A program made the translations under genes and the position numbers. The notes under the pieces are model-generated. The model ran no database searches, had not been told where the DNA came from, and saw nothing but the letters and a program-made list of their open reading frames with translations. Below are positions 8,661-16,896 of a DNA stretch of 40,756 nucleotides, one piece after another. Each line of letters starts with the position of its first letter. The stretch's first letter is position 1. Source of the stretch: Verrucomicrobiales bacterium (lineage in GTDB: Bacteria > Verrucomicrobiota > Verrucomicrobiia > Verrucomicrobiales > DEV007); contig JARGPH010000003.1 in assembly GCA_029213065.1 (NCBI GenBank), positions 104,590-145,345 of the forward strand, read 5' to 3'.

Positions 8661-8864
8661 ACTTTTATTGAAAATATGAAATATTTTGTAATATTGAGTA
8701 AGCGTTCGTGATCTCTCAGGAGAGGCGGTTCACTGGTGAGACGGGAAAAACGCTCTCCTGAAACCGAGTGAATCTTCATTGTGAATAATTCTAAATTTTA
8801 TGGTAATTTTATCTTCATGATGAATATTGGGTGGTTTAGACGTGGTTTCTCAGGCTGAATTTTC

Positions 8865-11800
8865 ATGACAAACAATCCAGAGATAAGAATCGTAGAAGAA
8901 AATTCTGCGGGGAATCCCGCCGGGGGAGGTCAGTGCTGTCCCGGTTCGAAGGAGGCGGCGCATTCTCATGTCGGTTCGAGAGACTGGGAGCTGGACGCTA
9001 TTTTCGATTCGAAGCACGATGTGGCATTGGATAACTTTCTGAAGTTACTGGAGGGGGTCCTGGGTTCCGTCATTATTCGCATTGGCATTATTTCGGGGGA
9101 TTACCTGCTCGCGCGCAGGGCGAATGTGACCGACTGCGGGGTGCCTGATAGAATGCTTATGGATCACTATCCCTGTGGTGCTGCGGTTAAAAGTCGAGTC
9201 GCCGTTATCTGCCGGAATGTGCAGGAGAATCACGATCTTATGCGACTTCCCAAAGTGGTTGAGAGCGGGGCCAAATACTACGGAAGCCAATTTATCACGG
9301 TGCAGGGAGGTCGGATCATCGGCATGGTGTGCACGTTTGCGAGAGAGGAAAGGTCGCTCACAGAGAGGCAGCGGGCCCAGTTTACGGGGCTTGCTGAATC
9401 GATCGGATACCTCATGCAGAATATTATCGAGGCGGCGAAGGCGAATCACACTGCTGCTGAGACGGCGGTGCCCTGTCCGACGATGGATTTCTCGACGATC
9501 TTTGATTTGAGCCCGGTCCCGACAGCGGTGATGGCGTATCCTGAGTTTGAGTATGTCGCCGCCAACGAACCGATGTCGAGGGAGTTGGGAGTCTTTTTCG
9601 ATCAGCGACTGGTGTCCCATGACCATGATTGTAGGGAATGGGTAGCCGGGTTTCGTCGGAAAATGGAGTCGCAGGGTTCTGTGGCCGGCTTCGAACTTGA
9701 GGTGCCGGGAGCGGACGGGACGCGTCGCCATTTTGTGATGGACGGTCGTTTCCTGCATTGCGAGGGCCATCAGAATGTTCTCGTGACGGCGCGGGATATC
9801 ACGCGGGAAAGAAGAAGAGAGGACAAGCTCAAGCTGCTGCTCGAGGGCGCTAAGGGGGGGGTGGGGGACAATTGGTTTCAGGAGGCTGCCAAAGCATTGT
9901 CTGAGATTGCGAAAGTCGACTATGTCGCGATTGCCGAGTGCTGCCTCGAGCGTCGCATGGAGTCCCACGCGGTATGGCGTCGGGGGCATTTTGAAGAGAA
10001 TTTCACCCTCGATGATTCAGAACATCATCTCGAGGTCCTCTCCGAGGGAGGGGGTGTCACTGTTGCTGAGAGCGTTCTTTTAGAGCATTCTCCGTTTCGA
10101 GTTCCGGAGATTGAATATCTCCAGGGGGTTCCGGTCATCGGCCGCTCTGGAAAGCCGGTTGGATTGGTCGTCCTCGGAGGAGCGAAGCCGGTTGATTATA
10201 CTGAAGATACCAAAACTGTCTGTGAGATTTTTGCGACACGGATTGCCGCAGAGATTGCCCGACTGCACTTTGACCGTTCGAGAGAGTCTGAGCTGCAGCG
10301 CATTTCGATGCTGCAGCGAATCTCTCAGGCCATTTCCAGATGCGCTGATCCGGACAAAGTTTTAAGTATTGCCGCTGAGGAGATCGGCAAGGTGTTCGGC
10401 GTGTCGAGGTGTGTCATTCACAGGAAGAAGCCGGGAGGCGGGTTTCCCATTGTCGCTGAATATGTGGAGGAGCGTTTCGAACCGATGATCAATGTGCGCG
10501 TGCCCCGATCCGGCAATCGGCATGCCGAGGAGGTGATGTCGAGTGACGACGTCGTCGCTGTCGACGACGCGCTTGAGGATGCCAATTTTGCGAGCACGAT
10601 CGGTATTCTGAGAGAATATAAAATTCGATCAATGCTGTCAGCTCGTACCTCATTCGAAAACGATGCGAACGGAGCAATCAGTCTGCATCACTGTGGTGGT
10701 AGAGTTAGAGTCTGGACAGAAGATGAGAAAAGTCTTCTCGGAACACTCGTGGCCAATCTCGGAGTGGCCATTGCCCAGGCGGGGCTGAAGGAAAGGGATA
10801 AGCATCAGCGGAAGGTGATCGAAGAAGCGCTCAGAAAAGCGAAAGCGGCAAGCGAGGCTAAGAGTGAGTTTCTTGCGCGTATGAGTCACGAATTGCGCAC
10901 CCCGATGAACTCCATTCTCGGGTTCTCGCAACTGCTCAGCGTTGATGAGGACTTGAACCCGGAACAACGTGAGACCTTGAAGATCGTGAATCGCAGCGGG
11001 GAACATCTCATGCTTCTGATCAACGATGTTCTCGAAATGTCGAAAATCGAATCAGGGAAACACGATATCAACCTATCCCGGTTTTCTCCGCGCAAGCTGG
11101 TTACAGGGCTTTCGGAACTCTTCGCCATCAGGGCGGATTCCAAGGGGCTCACCCTTCGGATCGATATGGGGGAGAGACTTCCGGAATGTGTGGAAGGCGA
11201 CGAAAGCAAGCTGCGCCAGATTATCACCAATCTGGTGGGCAACGCGATCAAGTTTACCTCCGACGGGGAAGTGGCACTTAAATGTTGGTATTTTAAGAAG
11301 GACGAGTCGGATCATGAGAACGGCGTCCTCGCCTTCTCGGTGGAGGATTCAGGATGCGGAATGTCCGACGAGGATCAAAAGGCTCTCTTTACTCCCTTCG
11401 TTCAGGCCAAGGCGGGGATCCGATCGAGTGAAGGCACCGGTCTCGGGCTTGCCATCAGTAAATCCTTCGTTGAACTTCTGGGCGGTGAGCTTGAAGTGAA
11501 CAGTGCCCCGGGAGTTGGCAGCAAATTTACTTTCTCGGTTTCCTGTCGTGAAGTCAGTGGGGGGGAGGTGAGCTCGCAGGTGGCGGTTCATGCGCTCCCG
11601 AAATCAGTTTCCTCCGCAATCGACAACGCTTCTGAGCCGGTTCCGATTCCGGTTAAAGAAACTCAATGTTCCGGAAAGCCGACCGTGATTATTGCGGACG
11701 ATCAGCCTGAGAATCGTCTTCTTGTTGTGAAGCTGCTGAAGTCGGCGGGTTACAGGTTCGTCGAAGCGGTCGACGGGCAGGATGCGATCGATAAGTGCAA

Positions 11801-12068
11801 AGTTTGCAGCCCTGACGCTATCCTCATGGATGTTCGAATGCCGGGGACGGATGGTCTTGCCGCGACACGGACGATACGGAAAATGGCTGAGCTTGAGCAG
11901 CAGCCCTTCATTATTGCTCTCACTGGAAATGCATTCGAGGAGGACAGGGAGTTGGCAAAAAGCGCCGGTTGTGACGGTTTTCTCGCGAAGCCGTTTCGAC
12001 TCGAAGAATTGCTGGAGATGCTCACGAAAGTGATCTCTCCGAAGGTGGCCGCTTCACCTGCTATCTGA
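8865..12068 (+). CDS. Soluble GAF-PAS-GAF-GAF hybrid histidine kinase
   Basis: A 1067-residue kinase with no signal peptide or membrane helix, so it is cytoplasmic. GAF-like regions lie at about 50-190, 335-465 and 495-640. A PAS domain lies at 208-315 ([20 protein letters not shown]). A coiled stretch leads to HisKA with His675 in SHELRTP. The HATPase spans about 770-895 ([21 protein letters not shown]). A receiver at 940-1055 has ADDQ, Asp989 in [11 protein letters not shown] and Lys1042. The first GAF region has HYPCGAAV and a Cys at 116, but no clear chromophore motif. It is transcribed away from the NMT1-type kinase, so the two may share control and signal into one phosphorelay (inferred). 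No output domain is present. Confidence 0.93.
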   Translation: MTNNPEIRIVEENSAGNPAGGGQCCPGSKEAAHSHVGSRDWELDAIFDSKHDVALDNFLKLLEGVLGSVIIRIGIISGDYLLARRANVTDCGVPDRMLMDHYPCGAAVKSRVAVICRNVQENHDLMRLPKVVESGAKYYGSQFITVQGGRIIGMVCTFAREERSLTERQRAQFTGLAESIGYLMQNIIEAAKANHTAAETAVPCPTMDFSTIFDLSPVPTAVMAYPEFEYVAANEPMSRELGVFFDQRLVSHDHDCREWVAGFRRKMESQGSVAGFELEVPGADGTRRHFVMDGRFLHCEGHQNVLVTARDITRERRREDKLKLLLEGAKGGVGDNWFQEAAKALSEIAKVDYVAIAECCLERRMESHAVWRRGHFEENFTLDDSEHHLEVLSEGGGVTVAESVLLEHSPFRVPEIEYLQGVPVIGRSGKPVGLVVLGGAKPVDYTEDTKTVCEIFATRIAAEIARLHFDRSRESELQRISMLQRISQAISRCADPDKVLSIAAEEIGKVFGVSRCVIHRKKPGGGFPIVAEYVEERFEPMINVRVPRSGNRHAEEVMSSDDVVAVDDALEDANFASTIGILREYKIRSMLSARTSFENDANGAISLHHCGGRVRVWTEDEKSLLGTLVANLGVAIAQAGLKERDKHQRKVIEEALRKAKAASEAKSEFLARMSHELRTPMNSILGFSQLLSVDEDLNPEQRETLKIVNRSGEHLMLLINDVLEMSKIESGKHDINLSRFSPRKLVTGLSELFAIRADSKGLTLRIDMGERLPECVEGDESKLRQIITNLVGNAIKFTSDGEVALKCWYFKKDESDHENGVLAFSVEDSGCGMSDEDQKALFTPFVQAKAGIRSSEGTGLGLAISKSFVELLGGELEVNSAPGVGSKFTFSVSCREVSGGEVSSQVAVHALPKSVSSAIDNASEPVPIPVKETQCSGKPTVIIADDQPENRLLVVKLLKSAGYRFVEAVDGQDAIDKCKVCSPDAILMDVRMPGTDGLAATRTIRKMAELEQQPFIIALTGNAFEEDRELAKSAGCDGFLAKPFRLEELLEMLTKVISPKVAASPAI

Positions 12069-12100
12069 GAAGGAGCACCGCTATTGGCGTGGCGATACGC

Positions 12101-12141
12101 GATTCAACCCTGTCAGGTCAATGATTCAACCCTGTTGAATC
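12101..12141. repeat. Tandem 13-bp repeat ending in a hairpin between convergent genes
   Basis: GATTCAACCCTGT occurs at 12101-12113 and again at 12123-12135, 22 bp apart. The second copy also forms a stem, GATTCAA-CCCTG-TTGAATC (12123-12141). It lies 33 bp after the GAF kinase stop and before the convergent AstE-like gene stop at 12208. It could act as a bidirectional, weak transcription end or an mRNA 3' stabiliser. No T-run follows on either strand. Confidence 0.45.
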
Positions 12142-12207
12142 ACCGAAAAGCAGCGTATTCGCGAGAGACGTTTTCCACCGGAAAGGAAGCTGTTAAAGGT
12201 GGCGATG

Positions 12208-13245
12208 TCAGTGAAGAGGATCGGCGTGTTCTTCAAGAATCGCGTCGCTGTGTTGAATGTGTTCTTCGGCTTTTTCAGCATTTTTTGTGGAGGCGATGTG
12301 AAAAAGAGCATCGCCTTCGTCGGCTGTTCCTTCACAGGAAAGACCGATGATGATTCCTTCCATGTCGCTGATTACGGGCGTCTCCTTACGGCCAAACGGA
12401 TCGGCGAGAATGCCCAGTCTGTCGCCGGGAACAACTGCTTTTCCGAGCCCTTTCTGAGAAGTGAAGATTCCCCCCTGTGAGGCGCGAATCCACTTGGTTG
12501 AACTGGATACGACTGTTCTGGCCCTGGGAGGTTTTTTTGCTTTTGGCAGCTCGGTGAGCATACCGAGATGTCGCATCACGCCGTAAATTCCGTGGAGCGC
12601 GTAACGGATTGCAGAAGGATCGAGGCGAAACGCTTCGCCTGCTTCATAGAGAAGGGCGGGGACATTGTTGGCCGCGAGGTGACCGCGTATCGAGCCGTCG
12701 CGAACGCTGGATTCGATGATCGCAGGAGGATCAAATGCTTTTGCCATCTCCACCGCTTCACTGTCTCCCGGAGTGACTCTGATTTGAGGAAGGTTAGGAC
12801 GGCCAACCGCTCCGGCGTGAAAGTCGATCGAGTGGGTGCAATGCGGAACAATCTCCTGAACAAACGTGGCGGCGAGCCGCCCTCCGAGAGAGCCCTCAGG
12901 CGATCCGGGAAAGAGACGGTTCAAGTCGCGGCGGTCGGGGAGGTAGCGCGTGCGACTCAGAAAGGCCGGCATGCAGACAACGGGGACGATGATGAGATCG
13001 CCCTTCATGTTTTGAAGCTTGCGCGACTTGAGCATCCGGCGGAGCACCTCCATTCCGATAATTTCGTCACCGTGGATTCCGGCAGTGAGCAGCAGGGTCG
13101 GTCCCGCCTCTTTGCCCCGTCGAACGTGGACGGTCATGGTGACCGGTTGGTAATCGATCAGTGATCCAATAGGGAGGTCGACGACGCCTTTTCTTCTGCG
13201 TTTAAAAGATGTGCCTCCGATGTTGAGAATATCAGACTCGCTCAA
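12208..13245 (-). CDS. Succinylglutamate desuccinylase/aspartoacylase-family metallohydrolase
   Basis: A 345-residue zinc enzyme of the AstE/ASPA branch of the M14 carboxypeptidase fold. Zinc ligands are visible as His58 and Glu61 in GIHGDE and His143 in IDFHAG. The substrate-binding DLNRLFPG (R110) and a candidate catalytic Glu201 in LLYEAGE are also present. A C-terminal beta-rich domain (about 245-330) with FTSQKGLGKAV and GDRLGIL is normal for the family. Family members near rimK-type genes are thought to trim or deacylate amide-linked amino acids. The next gene upstream on this strand is a RimB-like protease, 91 bp away, so the two are probably one operon. True arginine-catabolic AstE is unlikely, because no other ast gene is present. 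Confidence 0.88.
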   Translation of the reverse strand: MSESDILNIGGTSFKRRRKGVVDLPIGSLIDYQPVTMTVHVRRGKEAGPTLLLTAGIHGDEIIGMEVLRRMLKSRKLQNMKGDLIIVPVVCMPAFLSRTRYLPDRRDLNRLFPGSPEGSLGGRLAATFVQEIVPHCTHSIDFHAGAVGRPNLPQIRVTPGDSEAVEMAKAFDPPAIIESSVRDGSIRGHLAANNVPALLYEAGEAFRLDPSAIRYALHGIYGVMRHLGMLTELPKAKKPPRARTVVSSSTKWIRASQGGIFTSQKGLGKAVVPGDRLGILADPFGRKETPVISDMEGIIIGLSCEGTADEGDALFHIASTKNAEKAEEHIQHSDAILEEHADPLH

Positions 13246-13336
13246 TGTGGTTTAACTGGGGAAAATAAAGGGGTAGAAGGAAACCGGTTTTCATTCGGCT
13301 GCCAACTGAAAAGTGCACTCGAAAGAGGAATCTGTC

Positions 13337-13795
13337 TTAGCTCTTTTTGGGAGGAGTGCTCGAAAGGTAGGAGCCGATCGGATCGACGAGGAAGCGGTTC
13401 TCCATCGCCCTCCGGCCCAGAAGCATACGGAATTTCATGTTGTCTCGATTGGTGAGACTGAACTGAATCTTCCAGCTGTGTTCGCCCAGTGTTACCGGAA
13501 TATTGATAAAAGGGCGGATTTCCTCGTGCCCGCCTGAGTCCCTTACCGATTTGTGTGTCGCCACGGGCCAATCACAATCAATCACCCGGGCGACGGAATT
13601 CTGGTCGGGGTGAACCTGAAATCTCACCCGCTCTTCGCCCGCTTCGCCTGTGTAGATCTCCAATCCAGCGGTGTGCAGGCAGGAGGTCCGGGCGCCGGTG
13701 TCCACCTTGGCTTTGATGTGCGGGATGTTCAGATCGGGAATGGAGAGCCATTCTCTCCAGCCGATGACGGGTAGTCTGTAATTTTCCTGAGTCAC
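13337..13795 (-). CDS. RimB-like retropepsin-fold protease (ATP-dependent zinc protease family, PF05618)
   Basis: A 152-residue protein. VIGWREWLSIPDLNI followed by IKAKVDTGARTSCLH gives the single DTGA active-site motif of this family, and MLLGRRAM closes the fold. Such proteins were named zinc proteases but have a retropepsin-like aspartic fold. In pseudomonads RimB works with RimK, the ATP-grasp enzyme that adds glutamates to ribosomal protein S6. The start must be GTG 13795: an in-frame TAA lies three codons upstream and no ATG comes earlier. AAGGG directly precedes it, closer than usual. RimK itself is missing between or beside these genes. The 91-bp gap to the AstE-like gene holds no frame. 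Confidence 0.85.
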   Translation of the reverse strand: MTQENYRLPVIGWREWLSIPDLNIPHIKAKVDTGARTSCLHTAGLEIYTGEAGEERVRFQVHPDQNSVARVIDCDWPVATHKSVRDSGGHEEIRPFINIPVTLGEHSWKIQFSLTNRDNMKFRMLLGRRAMENRFLVDPIGSYLSSTPPKKS

Positions 13796-13956
13796 CCCTT
13801 GAGTTTACCCGTGCGACACTCCTTGCCAACTGCTTTCGGCATAAACTAGCCCCCTGCGAAGTTGTGGAATCGCCTCTGTCAGAGGCAACATCAGGGACGG
13901 CTGATACTCGTATCGAGGTTGAAATGGCAGTTTTGAACGTTTAGACTGAATCAGCG

Positions 13957-14526
13957 ATGAAACTCGAAGAATCCAGTGTCGGACCATACACCAGCTCGAA
14001 TTTGCTGAAGAAGGTCATCAATCTTGGATTGGAGATTCCCGGTGATCTTGAGAAGCTCGCCGTGGTTCGTGGTTTGCGATACTACGATACCGGAAATGAA
14101 GGTGATCAACTGCGGCAGATCGCAGCATTGCAAGTGCCTACCGACAGGTTGAGTAATGCGGAATTGGCCATTGCGATGCTGTCTCCCGATTTACCGAACG
14201 AGAATGCCGCGGCCGTTCAAATGCGCCAGCGAATCGCCGCAGCGGTCCTGAGCGCCAGTGATGTGGATGTCGCCGATCTCGCGGCCCTGGCAATCGAGGA
14301 GCGCTGTGTTCCCATCGTCGTTTGGATAGCAACCTGCGGAGCCGACGTGGAGCCTGAGAATGAATTCTGGTCAGAGCTGACTGAGAGGCTGCCTGAGCCT
14401 GAAGTTGTTTTGACAGCCCCGCATCCGACCCGGTTTGTTGCCATGTCAGGGATTGACAGAGGAGCAAAACGAACCACTCGACAGTGGATTCGACTTTTTA
14501 ACCTCGACCCTGCTGGTAACTGCTGA
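13957..14526 (+). CDS. Unknown protein paired with a nucleotidyltransferase-like gene
   Basis: A 189-residue soluble protein I do not recognise. The N-terminal third is basic and helical (LLKKVINLGLEIPGDLEKLAVVRGLRYYDTG), resembling a small DNA-binding or leader helix region. The middle (50-115) is acidic and Ala/Leu-rich with LSNAELAIAMLSPDL. The end carries PHPTRFVAMSGIDRGAKR. There is no signal peptide or membrane helix. The stop overlaps the next start by one base (TGATG), so the two proteins are probably made together. An antitoxin or regulatory partner of the nucleotidyltransferase is possible, but this rests on gene order alone. Confidence 0.6.
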   Translation: MKLEESSVGPYTSSNLLKKVINLGLEIPGDLEKLAVVRGLRYYDTGNEGDQLRQIAALQVPTDRLSNAELAIAMLSPDLPNENAAAVQMRQRIAAAVLSASDVDVADLAALAIEERCVPIVVWIATCGADVEPENEFWSELTERLPEPEVVLTAPHPTRFVAMSGIDRGAKRTTRQWIRLFNLDPAGNC

Positions 14527-15092
14527 TGGACAATCCATCAGAGATCCTTGAAACTCTGGACAAGCATCTTGATCATGAGGTTCGCCTCGTGCTTTACGGT
14601 AGAGGCGGTTTGCACTTGGGATTTGAGAATTCGCCAACCGCCTGGGCTAACACACAGGATGTGGATGGAATTATTGAGGCGACCCTCTGGGAGGAATTAT
14701 CCGAAGATAAACAGTTTTGGGAGTCGATTGAAGCGACCAACGAAGAGCTTTCCGACAAAGGTCTCTACATCACTCATCTTTTTGGAGAAGAGCAGGTTTT
14801 TCTCAGACGCGACTGGACCGAGCACCTGGTGCCGGTTTTACGCCCTCCTACGAAATATCTGAACCTGTTCCGACCAGCCACGATTGACCTTGTTCTCACC
14901 AAAATGATGCGTGGCGATGACCCTCAGGACATGGAGGATGCTGCATTCCTGATTCGCCACGACCGGATCTCTACTGAGCAATTGGAAGCGGCTTTTGCCT
15001 GTGCGAACCTCACAGATATCGTGGAACTTCACGGTGCCTTTGATCGTGCCAAACCGTTGGTCTTGGAAATGGCGTCGTCTAATACTCTGTAA
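14526..15092 (+). CDS. DUF6036-like nucleotidyltransferase-fold protein
   Basis: A 188-residue protein with pol-beta-type nucleotidyltransferase features. LVLYGRGGLHLGF (22-33) corresponds to the Gly-rich turn, and TQDVDGII (43-50) gives Asp45 and Asp47 as metal ligands. The helical segment DLVLTKMMRGDDPQDMEDAAFLI (121-143) has the K-x-x-R/D-x-x-D pattern seen in DUF6036 and AbiEii-like proteins. These enzymes transfer nucleotides to RNA or protein targets, and several are toxins of two-gene modules. The third catalytic acid is not certain. It is coupled by a one-base overlap to the unknown gene upstream, and a terminator-like hairpin follows its stop. Confidence 0.7.
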   Translation: MDNPSEILETLDKHLDHEVRLVLYGRGGLHLGFENSPTAWANTQDVDGIIEATLWEELSEDKQFWESIEATNEELSDKGLYITHLFGEEQVFLRRDWTEHLVPVLRPPTKYLNLFRPATIDLVLTKMMRGDDPQDMEDAAFLIRHDRISTEQLEAAFACANLTDIVELHGAFDRAKPLVLEMASSNTL

Positions 15093-15104
15093 TAAAGATT
15101 ACGG

Positions 15105-15128
15105 CGAGCCAGCGAGTTGGGCTTTTTT
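15105..15128 (+). terminator. Weak Rho-independent terminator-like hairpin
   Basis: AGCC at 15107-15110 pairs with GGCT at 15120-15123, with possible further pairing on the flanks, and runs into six T residues (15123-15128). It lies 12-36 bp after the nucleotidyltransferase stop. The stem is short, so termination may be partial. Confidence 0.4.
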
Positions 15129-15170
15129 GCAGCGTTAATTCACCAGGGCCGGTTCTGATTTCCTGATTCT

Positions 15171-15515
15171 CTAGCCCGGAGGCCACTGCATCTGCCTTTC
15201 CGCGAGGAGATGAATATGAAGATGGGGAACTGCCTCGCCTCCGTTTTTGCCATTGTTAATGACGAGCCGGAAGCCTTCGTCAGTACTGTTGAAACCGAGT
15301 TCGCTGGCGACTTTTCCCGCAGTGAGGAGGAGATGTCCTAGCAACTCCTGATCCTCACTTTGTGCTTCCCCCACGCGTGGGATCGGCTTTTTCGGGATGA
15401 CGAGAATGTGCGTCGGGGCCTGCGGGGAGATGTCACGAAAAGCGAGGGCAAGCTCATCTTCGTAGACGATATCCGCAGGTATTTCGCGGGCTATGATTTT
15501 CTCGAACAAGGTCAT
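15171..15515 (-). CDS. HIT-family (HINT-like) purine nucleotide hydrolase
   Basis: A 114-residue protein of ordinary HINT length. FEKIIAREIPADIVYEDE is the family opening. The histidine triad HLHIHLL gives His98, His100 and His102, the middle one being the usual nucleophile. HINT enzymes hydrolyse aminoacyl- or phosphoramidate-linked AMP in the cytoplasm. It is the third gene of a minus-strand run, nrdR - unknown - HIT, starting 33 bp after the stop of the unknown gene. The pairing with nrdR may be only transcriptional. Confidence 0.95.
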   Translation of the reverse strand: MTLFEKIIAREIPADIVYEDELALAFRDISPQAPTHILVIPKKPIPRVGEAQSEDQELLGHLLLTAGKVASELGFNSTDEGFRLVINNGKNGGEAVPHLHIHLLAERQMQWPPG

Positions 15516-15548
15516 GGCTTCTTTGGCGGGAGGCAGTTCCCTAAAAGG

Positions 15549-16112
15549 TTAAAAGATGATCTCGAGGGTCACATCGGGATGCATCCAGGCGAGTCGCTCT
15601 TTCGTCTGATCGAGGAACTCGTTGATCTCATCGCGGAGATGGTCGCATTTGATCGACCACTTCTTGGCGCCTGAAAGTCGGCGGACACAGGAATAGAGAC
15701 CGTGGCATTCGATGCGGGCGGCACCTCCAGTGGTCGCTGAGTTGAGCTGGTCGCGGAGGAGATGGAAAAAGATCAGTTCATATCCGGCTCCGGCGCGGCG
15801 CGACAGTTCGTTCAGAGAGATGCGAACCGGCGGGGGCGTCTTGTCGATTTTCTCAGCGACATGTTTGAGCCCGAGGGATGACAGGGTTTTCTCAATCCGG
15901 TCAAAGAGCTCGTCGGAGTCAATGACGGAGCCTTTGTAGTGATTGATGAGAAAGCTTTCAACTCCGCGGGAGATGTCTTCTGCCATCCAGGTGGGAACAT
16001 CGGTTCCGTCGGCGGCATTGGTGAGCGTTTCTTTGAGCCAGTCTTTCTGGCATAGGGCGAGGCTTCCGGCTCCTATGCGTATGTAGGGTAATGGTGTGGG
16101 TAGAGCAATCAT
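15549..16112 (-). CDS. Uncharacterised protein downstream of nrdR
   Basis: A 187-residue protein from ATG 16112. The longer frame to 16190 adds a His/Thr-rich stretch with no likely function. I recall similar genes beside nrdR in other Verrucomicrobia, but no function is known to me. The opening PTPLPYIRIGAGSLALCQKDWL and the helical segment at about residues 45-90 (EDISRGVESFLINHYKGS, then DELFDRIEKTLSSLGL) are the most conserved-looking parts. The latter reads like the helical half of an ATP-cone: short basic and acidic helices in the same order as in NrdR. That likeness is by eye only. The C-terminal part has scattered Cys (ECHGLYSC, IKCDHL) that could bind metal. Confidence 0.75.
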   Translation of the reverse strand: MIALPTPLPYIRIGAGSLALCQKDWLKETLTNAADGTDVPTWMAEDISRGVESFLINHYKGSVIDSDELFDRIEKTLSSLGLKHVAEKIDKTPPPVRISLNELSRRAGAGYELIFFHLLRDQLNSATTGGAARIECHGLYSCVRRLSGAKKWSIKCDHLRDEINEFLDQTKERLAWMHPDVTLEIIF

Positions 16113-16194
16113 GACGATTACATTCTCGGTGTGCGTTGGGTGGTGTGTGTTTTGTGCGTGGTGTGCTCTCGTGAAAGAGCGTTTGATCAAACGG

Positions 16195-16692
16195 CTATTT
16201 TGTCGTCTCGAAAAGATCCGGCTGATGCAGATCGGACAATGGCGTGTTTTCCAATGACTCGATCACATCGCTGAATTCTCCTACGTCCTGGAACTGACGA
16301 TAAACGGAGGCATAACGGACGAATGCCACAGGATCGATCTTTTGAAGGTGTTCCATTACCTTCGGGCCGATCATGCGGCTTGGCAGTTCTTTCAAACTTT
16401 CGGCAGTGAGATCGTTCACGATCCGGTCGACAGCCTCTTCGAGGGTATCGAGCGAAACGGGACGCTTTTCACAGGCTTTGATGAGCCCGCTTAAAAGTTT
16501 CTCACGCTTAAACGGTTCCCGCGTTCCATCCCGCTTGATGACAAGCATATCGCGGCGTTCAACTTGCTCATACGTCGTGAATCGATGCCCACATTCGAGG
16601 CATTCGCGACGTCGGCGAATCGAAAAGCCGTCCTTGGAGACGCGTGAATCAATCACTTTGTCTTCAAGGCTGTTGCATTTGATACAGCGCAT
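16195..16692 (-). CDS. nrdR: Ribonucleotide reductase regulator NrdR
   Basis: A 165-residue repressor from ATG 16692. A zinc ribbon with Cys3, Cys6, Cys31 and Cys34 (MRCIKCNS, RRECLECGHRFTTYE) is followed by an ATP-cone at about 48-138 (VIKRDGTREPFKREKLLSGL). NrdR senses the ATP/dATP balance and represses ribonucleotide reductase genes. The in-frame start at 16731 would overlap the -10 box of the promoter described here, so the internal ATG beginning with the zinc ribbon is chosen. No nrdA/B/J gene is in the window. The protein has normal length and all four Cys. Confidence 0.97.
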   Translation of the reverse strand: MRCIKCNSLEDKVIDSRVSKDGFSIRRRRECLECGHRFTTYEQVERRDMLVIKRDGTREPFKREKLLSGLIKACEKRPVSLDTLEEAVDRIVNDLTAESLKELPSRMIGPKVMEHLQKIDPVAFVRYASVYRQFQDVGEFSDVIESLENTPLSDLHQPDLFETTK

Positions 16693-16730
16693 GGGGCGAA
16701 AACGGGAACAGTTGTGTTCTGTTCGTTGCA

Positions 16731-16759
16731 ATTATGCGACTCGCTTATCAGTCTTGCAA
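16731..16759 (-). promoter_or_regulatory. Sigma-70-type promoter of nrdR
   Basis: Read on the minus strand, TTGCAA (16759-16754) and CATAAT (16736-16731) are separated by exactly 17 bp, and transcription would start about 30 bp before the nrdR ATG. GTTGCAA (16725-16731) and TTGCAAC (16754-16760) form an inverted pair across the core promoter, a possible operator. Confidence 0.6.
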
Positions 16760-16896
16760 CAAGATATTGGGGTGTCTTTGAAAAAAGCACCACAACATGT
16801 AGTTGTTTGCCCGTTCTGCCTCGGTTTGAGGGGCCTTTAAGATTTTCAGAAATCTTTGAGAGTGCCCAAAATGATGGATTATCCGATCAAATAGCG

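Noticed and set aside
12123-12141. Rho-independent terminator for the GAF kinase gene
   Set aside because: A stem is present but there is no T-run on either strand, so it is described as a repeat/hairpin only.
16759-16775. Possible NrdR box at the nrdR -35 region
   Set aside because: The match to the known palindromic box covers only one half. The other half lacks the symmetry, so it is not called.
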